Notes: generated from the letters alone by a model not told the origin. Positions 39,048 to 49,188 are shown, counted from the first letter of the stretch. The stretch: DNA of 64,000 nt from Nitrosomonas sp. (GCA_016710135.1 JADJLM010000001.1:1240001-1304000), one strand, 5' to 3'. Program-made: numbers and translations.

Positions 39048-40044
39048 ATGATATTTACGTTAATTAAAAAAATTCGTAACCGCGCACAATTCTTTTGGAG
39101 CCAAGTGTTTCGCATTAAAGCGAGTAAGAATAAATTAATAGCACAAAATGATCATCGACAGCGCAACCAATCTGATCACCCGTTAAATCTAGAGTCAATT
39201 TCCTCATTCGCAGAATATGTGGCATATCACGAAAAGATGGCGTCCGAATATGCCGATCGTACGAGTAGAGAGAATCAATTAATAGGCGATCAGCAAGGTT
39301 TTTTACCCTGGCTTTTTGCTTCGTTTGTAACAAAAATGTGGATTTTTTCAGCAATCTTGCGCATGCTTTCTTGAATACCGATGGCCGTAAAATTCCAAAT
39401 TGGCGGGAACACATGGCATGCCCATATTGCCATTTGAACAATCGGATGCGCGGGGCCATTCAAGTCTTTGAACAACTATGTAAACCTAAACTCAATGATA
39501 ATATCTATTTAACTGAGCAAAAACTCCCTCTATCAATGGTTCCAGCAAAACTATTCAAGCGTTATTGGCAGTGAGTATCTAGCAAAATACAGTACCTTAT
39601 GGAAGTCTTGATAACAATCGTATTCGAAATGAAACGCTTACAAGTTTAACCTTCGAAGCGAATACTTTTGATTATATTTTATCCTTTGACGTATTCGAGC
39701 ATATTCCTGATTACCGAGCTGCTTTCCAAGAAACCCTGCGTTGCCTTAAGCCCAGAGGAAGGTTAATCTTTACAGTACCATTCAACCGCGGCTCGGAGAA
39801 AAACATAGTACGAGCACGGTTAGCTACAGATGGAACAATAGAACACGTCTTACCACCGGAATATCATGGTGATCCGCTCAACAGTAAAGGTGTTTTGTGT
39901 TTTTATCATTTCGGATGGGAACTACTCGATCAATTATGTGAAATAGGATTTTCATCTGCATCAGCCTACTTATATTGGTCGGAAGAACTAGGTTACCTGG
40001 GGTTTGAGCAAATACTTTTTGTTGCCCAGAAAGGTGAGAATTAA
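39048..40044 (+). pseudogene. SAM-dependent class I methyltransferase with zinc-knuckle, several frameshifts
   Basis: The N-terminal part (39048 on) is followed by a Cys-rich segment (CFVCNKN... MACPYCHLNNRMRGAI), then LTEQKTPLYQWFQQNYSSVIGSEYL and a Rossmann-fold methyltransferase core (LTFEANTFDYILSFDVFEHIPDYRAAFQETLRCLKPRGRLIFTVPF) ending FEQILFVAQKGEN. The frame changes near 39296-39301, 39523-39531 and 39580-39600; most are restored by one extra base in a run. It resembles methyltransferases that lie in polysaccharide clusters. The IS481 copy starts 9 bases after its stop. Confidence 0.75.
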
Positions 40045-40052
40045 ATATAAGT

Positions 40053-41253
40053 TGTACTAGCTCAGATCAGATCGTACAGTTACCGAATTGATTGGATGTC
40101 TGTCAGATTAGATTTGGTTCAGATTTTTGCTGTTCCAAATCGTTTTCCCACTGAGCAAAGTCTCCATAGGAGTTTTTCCATTGCAGACTTTTCCCTGATG
40201 AGTTCTTTCATTATTATAATAATCGATCCAGCTGTCTAGGTCCTTTTGCAGTGACTCCAAATCGTGATACAGCTCTTGCGGAAAGTCACTTGATAGAATT
40301 CCTGTAAGATGGTTTTATGGAATCGCTCACAGATACCGTTGGTCTGAGGTGACATGGCTTTTGTTTTGGTATGGTCGATATCATTGATTGCCAAATATAG
40401 CTGGTAATGATGCTGTTCAACCCGCCCGCAATACTCCGTACCTCTGTCCGTTAATATTCGCAACATGGGTAAACCCTGTGTCGCATAGAATGGCAGCACC
40501 TTGTCATTTAGGATATCGGCTGCAGTAATTGATGTTTTGGCCGTATAGAGCTTGCAATGCACTACCTTGGAGTAAGTATCAATAAAAGTTTGCTGATAAA
40601 TACGACCAACACCTTTTAGATTTCCCACATAGAAGGTGTCCTGTGCGCCCAAATAACCAGGGTGCATCGTTTCTATTTCACCGCTGGCAATATCATCCTG
40701 TTTCTTTTTCTCCAATGCTGCGATTTGTGCATCATTCAAAATGATGCCTTCACTGGCGATCTTGGTTTCCAGTGCAGCAAGGCGATCTTTGAAGTTTGCT
40801 AGCTGGTGGCGTAACCAGATCGAGCGCACACCACTACCTGGTACATAAATACCGCTTTTGCGTAATTCGTTGCTGGTTCGATGCTGGCCATGTGCCGGAT
40901 ACTCTACTGCATAGGCTACCACCGCCTGCTCAGTGGCTTCATCCACCCGATTCTTAAAGTTAGCAACACGACGATCCTGATTGATCAATGCTTCCAGACC
41001 GTTTGTCTCAACTAATTCCTGATAACGATAAAATGTATCTCTCGAAACTCCCATTATCTTGCAGGCTTTTGAGATATTCTGAAGTTCTTCAGCAAGATTG
41101 AGCAATCCTGCTTTATGTTTAATGATTGGATTGTTAGTATGCAACATGAGCGTTACCTCCATTTATGTTTGATTTTAAATTTCAACACCCATATCAAACT
41201 CGGTAACGCTCTCGATTTCAAGCCCTTTGTACGATTAGATCTGAACTAATACA
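40053..41253 (-). mobile_element. IS481-family element, alpha type, copy 3, no target duplication
   Basis: A 1201-bp copy bounded by TGTACTAGCTCAGATCAG and the matching right end. The flanking 7-mers (TATAAGT left, ATTGAAG right) do not match, unlike the AATTATT and CCTAAAA duplications at copies 1 and 2. The left neighbour is a broken methyltransferase and the right neighbour is an integrase cut at the element border. An adjacent deletion or recombination between two copies best explains this. Confidence 0.9.
40108..41147 (-). pseudogene. IS481-family transposase, alpha copy 3, frameshifted near the end
   Basis: The start MLHTNNPIIKHKAGLLNLAEEL follows AGGTAACGCTC. It is open through helix-turn-helix and the integrase core (DTFYVGNLKGVGRIYQQTFIDTYSKVVHCKLYTAKT, ILTDRGTEYCGRVEQHHYQLYLAINDIDHTKTKAMSPQTNGICERFHKTILQEFYQVTFRK) and breaks near 40273 by loss of one T relative to copy 1. 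It is the best preserved of the alpha copies; the catalytic core is intact, only the last roughly 45 residues are out of frame. Confidence 0.88.
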
Positions 41254-41466
41254 ATTGAAGATTTTCGCTGGCATGACTTACGCCATACCTGGGCAAGCTG
41301 GCTGACCCAAAACGGCGTACCGCTCAATGTCATTCAAGAAATGGGGGCATGGGAATCTGCTGAGATGGTAAGGCGGTATGCTCATTTAGCACCAGAGCAA
41401 TTTGCTCAACATGCTCGGGTCTTGGATGGTGTGCTCAATGGCACAAATTTGGCACAATCGAAGTAA
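41254..41466 (+). pseudogene. C-terminal fragment of a tyrosine integrase
   Basis: The last 71 codons of a phage-type integrase: HDLRHTWASWLTQNGVPLNVIQEMGAWESAEMVRRYAHLAPEQFAQHA. It has the HxxR box, the W that often replaces the second His, and the tyrosine nucleophile in RRYAHL. The rest was cut off at the IS481 border. It ends 35 bases before the 3-prime end of the tRNA-Thr gene, the usual place of an island integrase next to its attachment site. Confidence 0.88.
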
Positions 41467-41501
41467 AAAGGAATCAGTAGTTACGCTAAGTTGTTGATTT
41501 T

Positions 41502-41577
<76 letters not shown>

Positions 41578-41732
41578 TTTGCTGCATGCAAGTGCTGGGA
41601 TTATAGATGCTTCATCAATTACCAGCAATGATTCTTCTGTTTAATTCACTAAATCTACCCTGATATAAGGTGTAGAAGTAAAGCAAATTAAGTTACTCCG
41701 TGCTAGTACATTCGAAGATCAAGCTAGGTCCC

Positions 41733-43916
41733 TTAAAATTCGAGGGGATCGACATCGATAGCCCAGCGGACTTTTGCTTTACTTATTTTCGAGAGCTCGG
41801 TGTACCAATTACTCAAAAAATCTTGAAGCTTTTTTCGTGAATGCGATTGAATTAAAACATGTGCTCGTTCATAACCTTTGAGTCTTGGCATCTGCGCTGG
41901 AACCGGGTCATAAATTTGAATGGACTGTGATGAGGGCGCGATAGCTAATGCATGCTTTAAAAAGTTTAGCGCGCTTTCTAGCTTCGGTGCTTCCGCATTC
42001 AAGAGCGTCTGATAAGTATAAGGTGGAAAATCGACGGTTTGTCTTTCTGCTAGCAACTTTTTTGCGTAATGATCATAATCGTGCTTGATTAATGCTGAGT
42101 AAAGGGGGTGATCGGGCAAATCAGTCTGTATGAGAACTGCTCCGGCTGTGGTGGCGCGACCAGCGCGGCCTGCAACTTGCATCAACTGGGAAAATAGCCG
42201 TTCTTCGGCTCTAAAATCCGTGCTATAGAGTGATGCGTCTGCATTTAGGATACAAACCAGTGACAATTCTGGAAAATCATGGCCTTTGGCAAGTAATTGC
42301 GTTCCAATCAATATATCAACTTGCTTTGCATGAATCGCTTGGCGTATATGGGCCCACGCATCCTTGCGCTGGATATTATCTCGATCGACACGAACAATTC
42401 TCGCCGTTGCAAAATGCTTGGTTAAAGCTGCTTCTATCCGCTGCGTCCCTTGGCCAAACGGTAACAGATCGGGATCACCGCAGTGCGGACAAGCATAGGG
42501 AGCGGGTTGTTGATGGCCACAATAGTGGCAGCACAACAATTGTTTCTGCAGGTGAAGCACTAAACGACTTGAACACCGTGAACAAGTCGCCATCCAGGCG
42601 CATGATTTACACAGCAGAATTGGTGCATAACCCCGCCGATTAATGAACACCATGCTTTGCCGGTTTTGGGACAGGTTCTTCTCAAGTGCGTTCAACAATG
42701 GTTCGGACAAGCCTTCTTGAAGCAATTTGTTCCGCGTGTCAATCAATTGAATCACGGGCAATGCTGCATTTTTAATTGCCCGTGTTCGTAACGATAATAA
42801 CGAATACCGTCCCGTTAACGCATTATGATAACTTTCTAGCGAAGGTGTGGCAGAACCGAGAACGATCGGGATATGAGTCTGTTTGGCACGAAAAATTGCG
42901 ACATCGCGGGCTGAATAGCGAAAGCCATCCTGCTGTTTATAGGATAGGTCATGTTCTTCATCAATAATGATCAACCCTAATTTGGGTAGTGGGGTAAATA
43001 TTGCCAGCCGCGTGCCAAGGATGATGTTAGCTGTACCAGCTTGAGCTAGCAGCCAGTTTTGTGTGCGTTCTGTGGTATTCAACTTACTGTGCAAACAAAT
43101 TACGGATAAAGCAGGAAAGCGATCGCGAAATCCTTTTTCAAGCTGGGGTGTTAGATTGATCTCGGGTACTAAAATTAAGACTTGGCGATCCTGTTGCAAA
43201 ACAGCGGCGATAACCTGCAAATAGACTTCTGTTTTACCACTCCCGGTAATACCATGCAGTAACCAAGTTTTAAATTGATGGAGTGCAGCCACAATTGTAT
43301 TGACTGCATCAGCCTGCTCAGGATTGAGCGTGGGTAGCGGCAATACCTTAGATTGAGACGGCATCACAGTGTATCGCTTTTCGATCCACGCACGCGTCAA
43401 AAATAATTCGAGTAACTGTGGCGCCCGTTGTGAAATCACTTTGGCTTGTTTATTCGTTACCATGCCCATTGCTTGGAATTGCGTGAGCAAATTACGTTGC
43501 GCTTTATCGCGCGCAGGTAGTGAATCTATCGAGATTCCTCGACCTGCTTCTGTAAGCATAAAAAGAGTTTGCTCAGCATTGATTTTGCTTATCAGTTTTG
43601 TGCTTGGTAGTTTTGCCGGCAAACACCCCATGATAATCATCCCAATCGGATGGTGGTAATAGTGATTACAAAAAGTAAACAGCTTAAGCAATTGGGTTGG
43701 CAAAGGTGGGATCGATCTTAAAACTTCATCGACTGCTTTTAATTGTTCAGGCTTAACCTGGGTGTCTTGAACTTTCTCCACAATGACACCGATCATGTGC
43801 CGCTTTCCAAATGGAACGCGAACCAGTAGGCCGATATCCTGCTGTGAAGCATCGGGTAACCGATAATCGAACAAGCTATCAATTGGAACATTTAGCGCAA
43901 CTCGAACAATCGTCAC
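41733..43916 (-). CDS. priA: Primosomal replication helicase PriA
   Basis: A 727-residue superfamily 2 helicase: DNA-binding N-terminal domain (MTIVRVALNVPIDSLFDYRLP), Walker A GITGSGKTEVYL, DEEH box IIDEEHDLSYKQQDGFRY, GSATPSLES, and the zinc-binding insertion with cysteine pairs (CKSCAWMATCSRCSSRL... LLCCHYCGHQQPAPYACPHCGDPD). It restarts stalled replication forks. Confidence 0.97.
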   Translation of the reverse strand: MTIVRVALNVPIDSLFDYRLPDASQQDIGLLVRVPFGKRHMIGVIVEKVQDTQVKPEQLKAVDEVLRSIPPLPTQLLKLFTFCNHYYHHPIGMIIMGCLPAKLPSTKLISKINAEQTLFMLTEAGRGISIDSLPARDKAQRNLLTQFQAMGMVTNKQAKVISQRAPQLLELFLTRAWIEKRYTVMPSQSKVLPLPTLNPEQADAVNTIVAALHQFKTWLLHGITGSGKTEVYLQVIAAVLQQDRQVLILVPEINLTPQLEKGFRDRFPALSVICLHSKLNTTERTQNWLLAQAGTANIILGTRLAIFTPLPKLGLIIIDEEHDLSYKQQDGFRYSARDVAIFRAKQTHIPIVLGSATPSLESYHNALTGRYSLLSLRTRAIKNAALPVIQLIDTRNKLLQEGLSEPLLNALEKNLSQNRQSMVFINRRGYAPILLCKSCAWMATCSRCSSRLVLHLQKQLLCCHYCGHQQPAPYACPHCGDPDLLPFGQGTQRIEAALTKHFATARIVRVDRDNIQRKDAWAHIRQAIHAKQVDILIGTQLLAKGHDFPELSLVCILNADASLYSTDFRAEERLFSQLMQVAGRAGRATTAGAVLIQTDLPDHPLYSALIKHDYDHYAKKLLAERQTVDFPPYTYQTLLNAEAPKLESALNFLKHALAIAPSSQSIQIYDPVPAQMPRLKGYERAHVLIQSHSRKKLQDFLSNWYTELSKISKAKVRWAIDVDPLEF

Positions 43917-43968
43917 TTTACCGATACCTAATCACAATAACTGCAAGACCAAGTTTAAAAAACAAAAA

Positions 43969-43988
43969 GGCAAGAGATCACTCTTGCC
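43969..43988 (-). terminator. Intrinsic terminator after the 462-residue lipoprotein gene
   Basis: GGCAAGAG-ATCA-CTCTTGCC is a perfect 8-bp stem; on the minus strand it is followed by TTTTTGTTTTTT. Confidence 0.9.
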
Positions 43989-44030
43989 TTTCAATGTATT
44001 ACTGGATCGAGAAATTAAACGCTCACGACA

Positions 44031-45419
44031 TCAATTCGATACACGCGTCAATTTCACAGCGGCTTTACCCTGCTTTGTCAAAGTAGCTGTATTACCATCT
44101 GAGCTGATATCAAAGGTAACCGATTTATCAGCACTTTCTGATAAACCGGCACAGGCATTGGTGTCAAAGATAAAGCTTGTAATTTTTAATGCTTTACTCG
44201 CGCCATCATAATTAAACGCAGCATATTCAATACCGGGTTTACCACACTCGAGCGGTTCCAATTGAACGGTTTGACCAGTTGGGTCGATCAGCATAAAGCG
44301 ATTATTGGGGAAAAATAAGAATAATTTTGATTTGACTGAACTCTTATCTAAACTCCATGCGCCGACGATTCCCTGTGCGGTATTATCCATCTTGGAATAA
44401 CGCCGCTCTTTCACTTCCGTGGCGATAGGCTCATCATCTGCGCTAAGTTCAATTGGCTTGGCAATATGAAATAATTCACCAAATAAGCTACTTTGCTGTC
44501 TTTCGCGTTGTGCAACGACGATATCAGAGATAATCAATTCATCACCATCTGTGTTGATCCGCCAGGTTGCACGGGGATGCGACAGTCCTGCTCTCAGATT
44601 GGTATCAATTGCGGTCGACCCCACCAGTTTGAATCCACGTGTATCAAATGCTTCGGCTTTGGTCGTACCAGATTCTACCCCTGTTCTAAAAATTGTCTCA
44701 CCACCACAAACCCGATTTTCATCGCAGGAATCGTCTGCAGTTGCCTCCCCATGTAAGTATTCACCACTGCCATCTTCAGCGATTTGGAGGACACTCGCAC
44801 TTTGATTATCGTATTTTACCCAAATATGGCTGCTTAGCAGATTAATGCCACGAGTCAAGAATTGTTCGCTGGCTTCTTCCAATGATTTAGCTTCCCCCGG
44901 TAACTCAGCAGCTTCACGCGCTGCTTTAAGAACAGCATTGTCAGAAAAAGTGGTTGGATCGGACTCCAAGTTAATGGATGATTTAATTGCATTGGCAACC
45001 TTGGATGAGATTGAAATGCCATTCGTCACGTCATCATCTGAATCCAATGATTGCAGTAAAATCAGCAAATTCTTTAGTTTATTTTCATTACCCGCAGCCA
45101 AATCAATTGGGCTAACAATTGCTGATCCTTTGATATCAGCAAGGGTCAATTCACCTAACTTGAATCGAATATTATCGCCATGTTGATAGTGAAAAACACC
45201 GCGCGCATCCGTTACACCCTCTGAACCAGAGGCCGTACTATAGCCCACACCTGAAATTGCAAACCCATCGCTAAGAACCCCTGTTGTAGGTCCTTTTGCA
45301 GCCACTTTTGTTTTCACTTCAACAACTTCTTTACTATCCTCACAGGCAGTCAGGTTTAGAATGAATAGACCAGATATAATTAACCCTATTTTTCTCGTTT
45401 GTTGATTCAATTTCATCAA
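44031..45419 (-). CDS. Lipoprotein of unknown function
   Basis: A 462-residue protein with a lipobox (LNLTAC, cysteine at residue 26). Residues about 50-110 (VLSDGFAISGVGYSTASGSEGVTDARGVFHYQHGDNIRFKLGELTLADIKGSAIVSPIDLAAG) match a short beta-rich module that recurs in proteobacterial surface lipoproteins. The rest has no recognised domain. It is probably exposed in the periplasm or on the cell surface. A terminator follows it. Confidence 0.85.
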   Translation of the reverse strand: MMKLNQQTRKIGLIISGLFILNLTACEDSKEVVEVKTKVAAKGPTTGVLSDGFAISGVGYSTASGSEGVTDARGVFHYQHGDNIRFKLGELTLADIKGSAIVSPIDLAAGNENKLKNLLILLQSLDSDDDVTNGISISSKVANAIKSSINLESDPTTFSDNAVLKAAREAAELPGEAKSLEEASEQFLTRGINLLSSHIWVKYDNQSASVLQIAEDGSGEYLHGEATADDSCDENRVCGGETIFRTGVESGTTKAEAFDTRGFKLVGSTAIDTNLRAGLSHPRATWRINTDGDELIISDIVVAQRERQQSSLFGELFHIAKPIELSADDEPIATEVKERRYSKMDNTAQGIVGAWSLDKSSVKSKLFLFFPNNRFMLIDPTGQTVQLEPLECGKPGIEYAAFNYDGASKALKITSFIFDTNACAGLSESADKSVTFDISSDGNTATLTKQGKAAVKLTRVSN

Positions 45420-45692
45420 AGTGATTCTTCCTAATTAAGTTAATCGATAGATGCGATTATATGCAGAGTCCCCAAAATTGTAATCTTATGAAATAATAAG
45501 ATAATATCGGGCTCAGATTTCTTGTTAATTTTTAGGATTATTATAACCTTCAAAACAAAACCTGGCTGAATGATAAATTCACACCCAGTAAAAAGTATAG
45601 ATGTAATTTATTTTTTTTGAATGCTTACACACTTAGTTGGTCAATCAAACTTTGAAATTTGATACCATCATTTGATAATTAACTGATTGTAT

Positions 45693-46799
45693 ATGTCGAA
45701 TCCTGCTGAATTACCCCATTTAACTGAAAAATTTCTGTCACTTTCTATCGATTGGTATCTCGATCAACAGATATACGAGATTGAAAAGCAACGATTGTTT
45801 GAGCAAGGACCTGGCTATATCGGCCACGAATTAATGATTCCGAATCCGGGCGATTACTATGTCTTGAAATGGCTGAATGATTCGAAGGTATTAGTGCACA
45901 ATGAAAACGGGATTGAGCTACTCTCAAATATTTGTCGCCATCGTCAGGCGATCTTGCTTGAGGGTCATGGCAATACCAAAAATATCGTGTGCCCAATTCA
46001 TCGGTGGACCTACGCGATGGATGGAAAGTTAATGGGCGCTCCCTATTTTAGTAGAAACCCTTGCTTAGATCTTGGAAAAACCAGCTTGCAGCAATGGAAC
46101 GGAATGCTGTTTGCTGGCGCAAGAAACGTAAACCAAGATCTTGCCAATTTGAGTGTATTTAAAGATTTTGATTTCTCCAATCATGTGTTAAATCATGTTC
46201 AAATCGATCATTACGCGTGCAACTGGAAAACATTTATTGAGGTTTACCTAGAAGATTATCATGTCGAGCCCTATCATCCAGGCTTAGGTCACTTTGTGGA
46301 TATCAATAATCTTACCTGGGAATTTAACGATTGGTATAGTGTACAAGTCGTGGGGGCTAATCGAAGATTCGATCGAGCTGGATCTCCGATCTATGAAAAA
46401 TGGCATCAGCAAGTGTTACGTTACAACGATAATCAAGATCCTTCTCATGGCGCAATCTGGTTGGTTTATTATCCGAACATTATGTTGGAATGGTACCCAC
46501 ATACCTTGATTGTAAGCACGATTATCCCGACCGGAATTGAAAGTTGCACCAACGTTGTCGAGTTTTACTACCCTGAAGAAATTGCATTATTTGAAAGTGA
46601 ATTTATTGAAGCAGAGCAGGCTGCTTATCGAGAAACTGCTCTGGAAGACCGCGAAATTTGCCGACGGATGACTGAGGGGCGGCGTGCTTTATATCAGCAA
46701 CGCATCAATGAATTTGGCCCTTATCAAATCCCAATGGAAGAAGGCATGGCTCATTTTCATCAGTTTCTAAGACGTGAAATTGGGCCCTATTTACGCTGA
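45693..46799 (+). CDS. Rieske-type aromatic ring-hydroxylating oxygenase, alpha subunit
   Basis: A 368-residue protein with a Rieske 2Fe-2S site (C81-R-H83 and C100-P-I-H103) and a mononuclear iron site in a START-like catalytic domain (EDYH190-VEPYH195). No reductase or small subunit gene is adjacent. Substrates of this family range from aromatics to choline and carnitine, so the substrate is open. The ATG at 45693 is used; the frame is open 6 bases further with a TTG. Confidence 0.9.
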   Translation: MSNPAELPHLTEKFLSLSIDWYLDQQIYEIEKQRLFEQGPGYIGHELMIPNPGDYYVLKWLNDSKVLVHNENGIELLSNICRHRQAILLEGHGNTKNIVCPIHRWTYAMDGKLMGAPYFSRNPCLDLGKTSLQQWNGMLFAGARNVNQDLANLSVFKDFDFSNHVLNHVQIDHYACNWKTFIEVYLEDYHVEPYHPGLGHFVDINNLTWEFNDWYSVQVVGANRRFDRAGSPIYEKWHQQVLRYNDNQDPSHGAIWLVYYPNIMLEWYPHTLIVSTIIPTGIESCTNVVEFYYPEEIALFESEFIEAEQAAYRETALEDREICRRMTEGRRALYQQRINEFGPYQIPMEEGMAHFHQFLRREIGPYLR

Positions 46800-46841
46800 A
46801 AGGCTTACAGTTCCTTCTATTAGAAACGATTAAAACTTCCC

Positions 46842-47693
46842 ATGCACTCATTATGGATGCTCGTAGCAGGCTTCATGTTTGCTTGCATGGGCTTGCTTGT
46901 CAAATTAAGCGCAGCGCATTTTACCAGCACTGAATTGGTATTTTACCGTTCATTGTTTGGTTTAATCGTAACATTCCTCGTTCTGACCGCCTGCCGTATG
47001 CCTTTGGCGACTATACACTGGAAAACTCATTGCTGGCGTGGATTGTTTGGATTAGGCGGATTGCTACTCTTTTTCTATTGCCTCACTCAACTTCCCCTAG
47101 CGACAGCAGTTTCACTCAATAATACCTGGCCTTTATTTTTAATTCTCTTAGCGACCCTTATACTCAAAGAACATTTGCATTGGCCCCTCGCTTGTGCTGT
47201 GATGCTTGGCTTTACCGGCGTTTTATTATTGTTACAACCCACGCTTAATGAAAGCCAGTTATTGGCGGGTTTGTTAGGTGTCACCTCTGGCTTTCTGGCT
47301 AGTATCGCGCACTTCAATGTAAAGCAACTAGGAAAACTTGGCGAATCGGATTGGCTCGTTGTTTTTTATTTTACCTTGATATCAACCATTATTACCGGTA
47401 CCTGGTTAGCCCTGACTCAATTCAGCACCATTACAGCACATAACCTATTGCTATTGATCGGCGTCGGGCTAACAGCAACATTCGCGCAGCTAGCCTTGAC
47501 GCGTGCCTATCGAATGGGTAAAACAATGGTCATTGGTGCACTCGCCTATAGTACGGTATTATTCTCTGGACTATGGGATGTGTATTTTTGGGAGGAGGTA
47601 CTACCGATTTCAGCATGGGTAGGAATGGGATTGATCGTTTTAGGTGGAATATTAAGTATCCGAGTGATACCCAAGGGTGTCCGCAATTCGTAA
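46842..47693 (+). CDS. DMT superfamily transporter (EamA domain)
   Basis: A 283-residue protein with ten hydrophobic segments arranged as two EamA halves (GFMFACMGLLVKLSA... and GVTSGFLASIAHFNVKQLGKLGESDWLVVFYF...). It is a drug/metabolite exporter-type permease of the inner membrane. The substrate cannot be read from sequence. Confidence 0.92.
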   Translation: MHSLWMLVAGFMFACMGLLVKLSAAHFTSTELVFYRSLFGLIVTFLVLTACRMPLATIHWKTHCWRGLFGLGGLLLFFYCLTQLPLATAVSLNNTWPLFLILLATLILKEHLHWPLACAVMLGFTGVLLLLQPTLNESQLLAGLLGVTSGFLASIAHFNVKQLGKLGESDWLVVFYFTLISTIITGTWLALTQFSTITAHNLLLLIGVGLTATFAQLALTRAYRMGKTMVIGALAYSTVLFSGLWDVYFWEEVLPISAWVGMGLIVLGGILSIRVIPKGVRNS

Positions 47694-47747
47694 TCAACGA
47701 ATGCGTGATACCCATTCATAAAAATAGAACTTGGGAGTATTTGAATC

Positions 47748-48509
47748 ATGATAAATATTGAAAAAACCCAGAACGTCGTAGTTTTGGCTGTTATTGGGGA
47801 ATTTACACTCGCGGATTATAAAGATTTTGAGGATAAAGTATTGCATCAATACCATTTCGATGGACGTGCAAATTTATTATTCGACTGGCGTGATATGGTT
47901 GATTATTCTGTCGATGTTGCTTGGGAAGAAATTAAATTTATGCGTGAACATGGGAGTGAGTTTGGACGTGTTGCCGTCGTGACAGACGATCAATGGCAGA
48001 CTTGGAGCGCTTGGGTTTCCAATCTTTTCATCGATGCCGATGTTGCTAGAGTCTTGCATGTCCTTGGTGTTGTACTTTGGATAGGCGGTGTCGCAATGGT
48101 GACAACTGTTTTACTGCCCGCAGTACAACAATTTAAATCTGAACACGAGCAAATAGAATTTTTTGAGCAAGTTGAAAGCCGTTTTGCCACACAGGCACGA
48201 TTCACAACGCTCATCGTTGGTATCAGTGGCTTTTATATGATTTATCTATTAGATGCCTGGAGCCGTTTCACTGAACTTCGATACTGGTGGATGCATGCGA
48301 TGGTTTTTGTATGGATAATGTTTTCAATCATGTTGTACATCCTGGAACCGCTCGTGCTCCACAAATGGTTTATCAACCGAGCCCGTGTAAAACCGCAAGC
48401 AACATTTAATTTAATACTCCGTATGCATTGGGTCATGCTGAGTATTAGCTTAATTACCACAGCAGGCGCCGTTGCAGGCAGCCATGGCTGGTTTCCCCTA
48501 GGTTTCTGA
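47748..48509 (+). CDS. Chimeric SpoIIAA-like domain fused to an integral membrane protein
   Basis: Residues 1 to about 98 form a SpoIIAA-like (STAS fold) domain: VVVLAVIGEFTLADYKDFEDKV... GRANLLFDWRDMVDYSVDVAWEEIKFMREHGSEFGRVAVVTDDQWQTWSAW. From about residue 100 the sequence becomes a four-helix membrane protein, ARVLHVLGVVLWIGGVAMVTTVLLPAV... YWWMHAMVFVWIMFSIMLYILEPLVLHKWF. Both parts look like separate gene families; the first lacks its usual last helix and the second its first residues, as if a deletion joined two genes in frame. It overlaps the following gene by 1 base (ATGA). Confidence 0.82.
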   Translation: MINIEKTQNVVVLAVIGEFTLADYKDFEDKVLHQYHFDGRANLLFDWRDMVDYSVDVAWEEIKFMREHGSEFGRVAVVTDDQWQTWSAWVSNLFIDADVARVLHVLGVVLWIGGVAMVTTVLLPAVQQFKSEHEQIEFFEQVESRFATQARFTTLIVGISGFYMIYLLDAWSRFTELRYWWMHAMVFVWIMFSIMLYILEPLVLHKWFINRARVKPQATFNLILRMHWVMLSISLITTAGAVAGSHGWFPLGF

Positions 48510-48886
48510 TGAGCTATACCTTGTTAAAACTGATCCATGTCACGAGTGTATCGATCAGCTTCTGCCTATTTTTACTCCGTGGTCTATGGATGATCAATGC
48601 ATCGGGCCAATTGAAGCAGCGTTGGGTCAAAATCTTACCCCATGTAAGTGATACCGTCTTGCTGCTAAGCGCAATCATGCTCGCGATCACTCTCCAGCAA
48701 AGTCCACTTGAAAACTCATGGCTCACGGCAAAAGTATTAGGGCTATTGGCTTACATCCTACTCGGTATGGTTGCCCTACGTTTTGGTAAAACGCGAAGAA
48801 CTAAAATTACCGCTTGGATCATGGCTTTGATGGTATTCGGTTATATCGTATTCGTTGCTTTAACCAAAAATCCTGCAATTTTTTAA
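48509..48886 (+). CDS. SirB2-like small membrane protein
   Basis: A 125-residue protein with four hydrophobic helices and the SirB2 family start SYTLLKLIHVTSVSISFCLFLLRGLWM. The family has no settled function. It begins one base before the end of the preceding chimeric membrane protein, so the two are translationally coupled. Confidence 0.88.
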   Translation: MSYTLLKLIHVTSVSISFCLFLLRGLWMINASGQLKQRWVKILPHVSDTVLLLSAIMLAITLQQSPLENSWLTAKVLGLLAYILLGMVALRFGKTRRTKITAWIMALMVFGYIVFVALTKNPAIF

Positions 48887-49188
48887 GAATACCCTGAAAT
48901 TTACTGAGCTACGCCAAATTTGCGATAGATTGCATGTTAGCAACAAAGGATCAGCCAGTGACACCAATTGGAAGTTTCTAAGGAAACAAAGAATCAAGCG
49001 TGCAATCATGTATCGCACGTAAACGCTTATTCAAATTGGCTATTCGCTATGAGATATAGGATGATATCATGAACAATCCCATATTAGATATCATCTGTGA
49101 CATAATATATTGCGTCATTTCGGACGTCTAATTGAAGTTCGGCGGGATAGGCCTGCTGAATCAACTCACGATAACAGGAGGAATGACA
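48887..49188. other. Intergenic region with a spaced inverted repeat
   Basis: No gene is visible in these roughly 300 bases. GATGATATC (49060-49068) and GATATCATC (49087-49095) form a 9-bp inverted repeat with an 18-base loop, perhaps an operator or weak terminator. The ribosome binding site AGGAGG of the next gene closes the region. Confidence 0.45.

Noticed and set aside
36537..41501. A second att repeat (copy of the tRNA-Thr 3-prime end) to the left of the integrase fragment
   Set aside because: No matching stretch was found in the window by eye; it may lie elsewhere or have been deleted.
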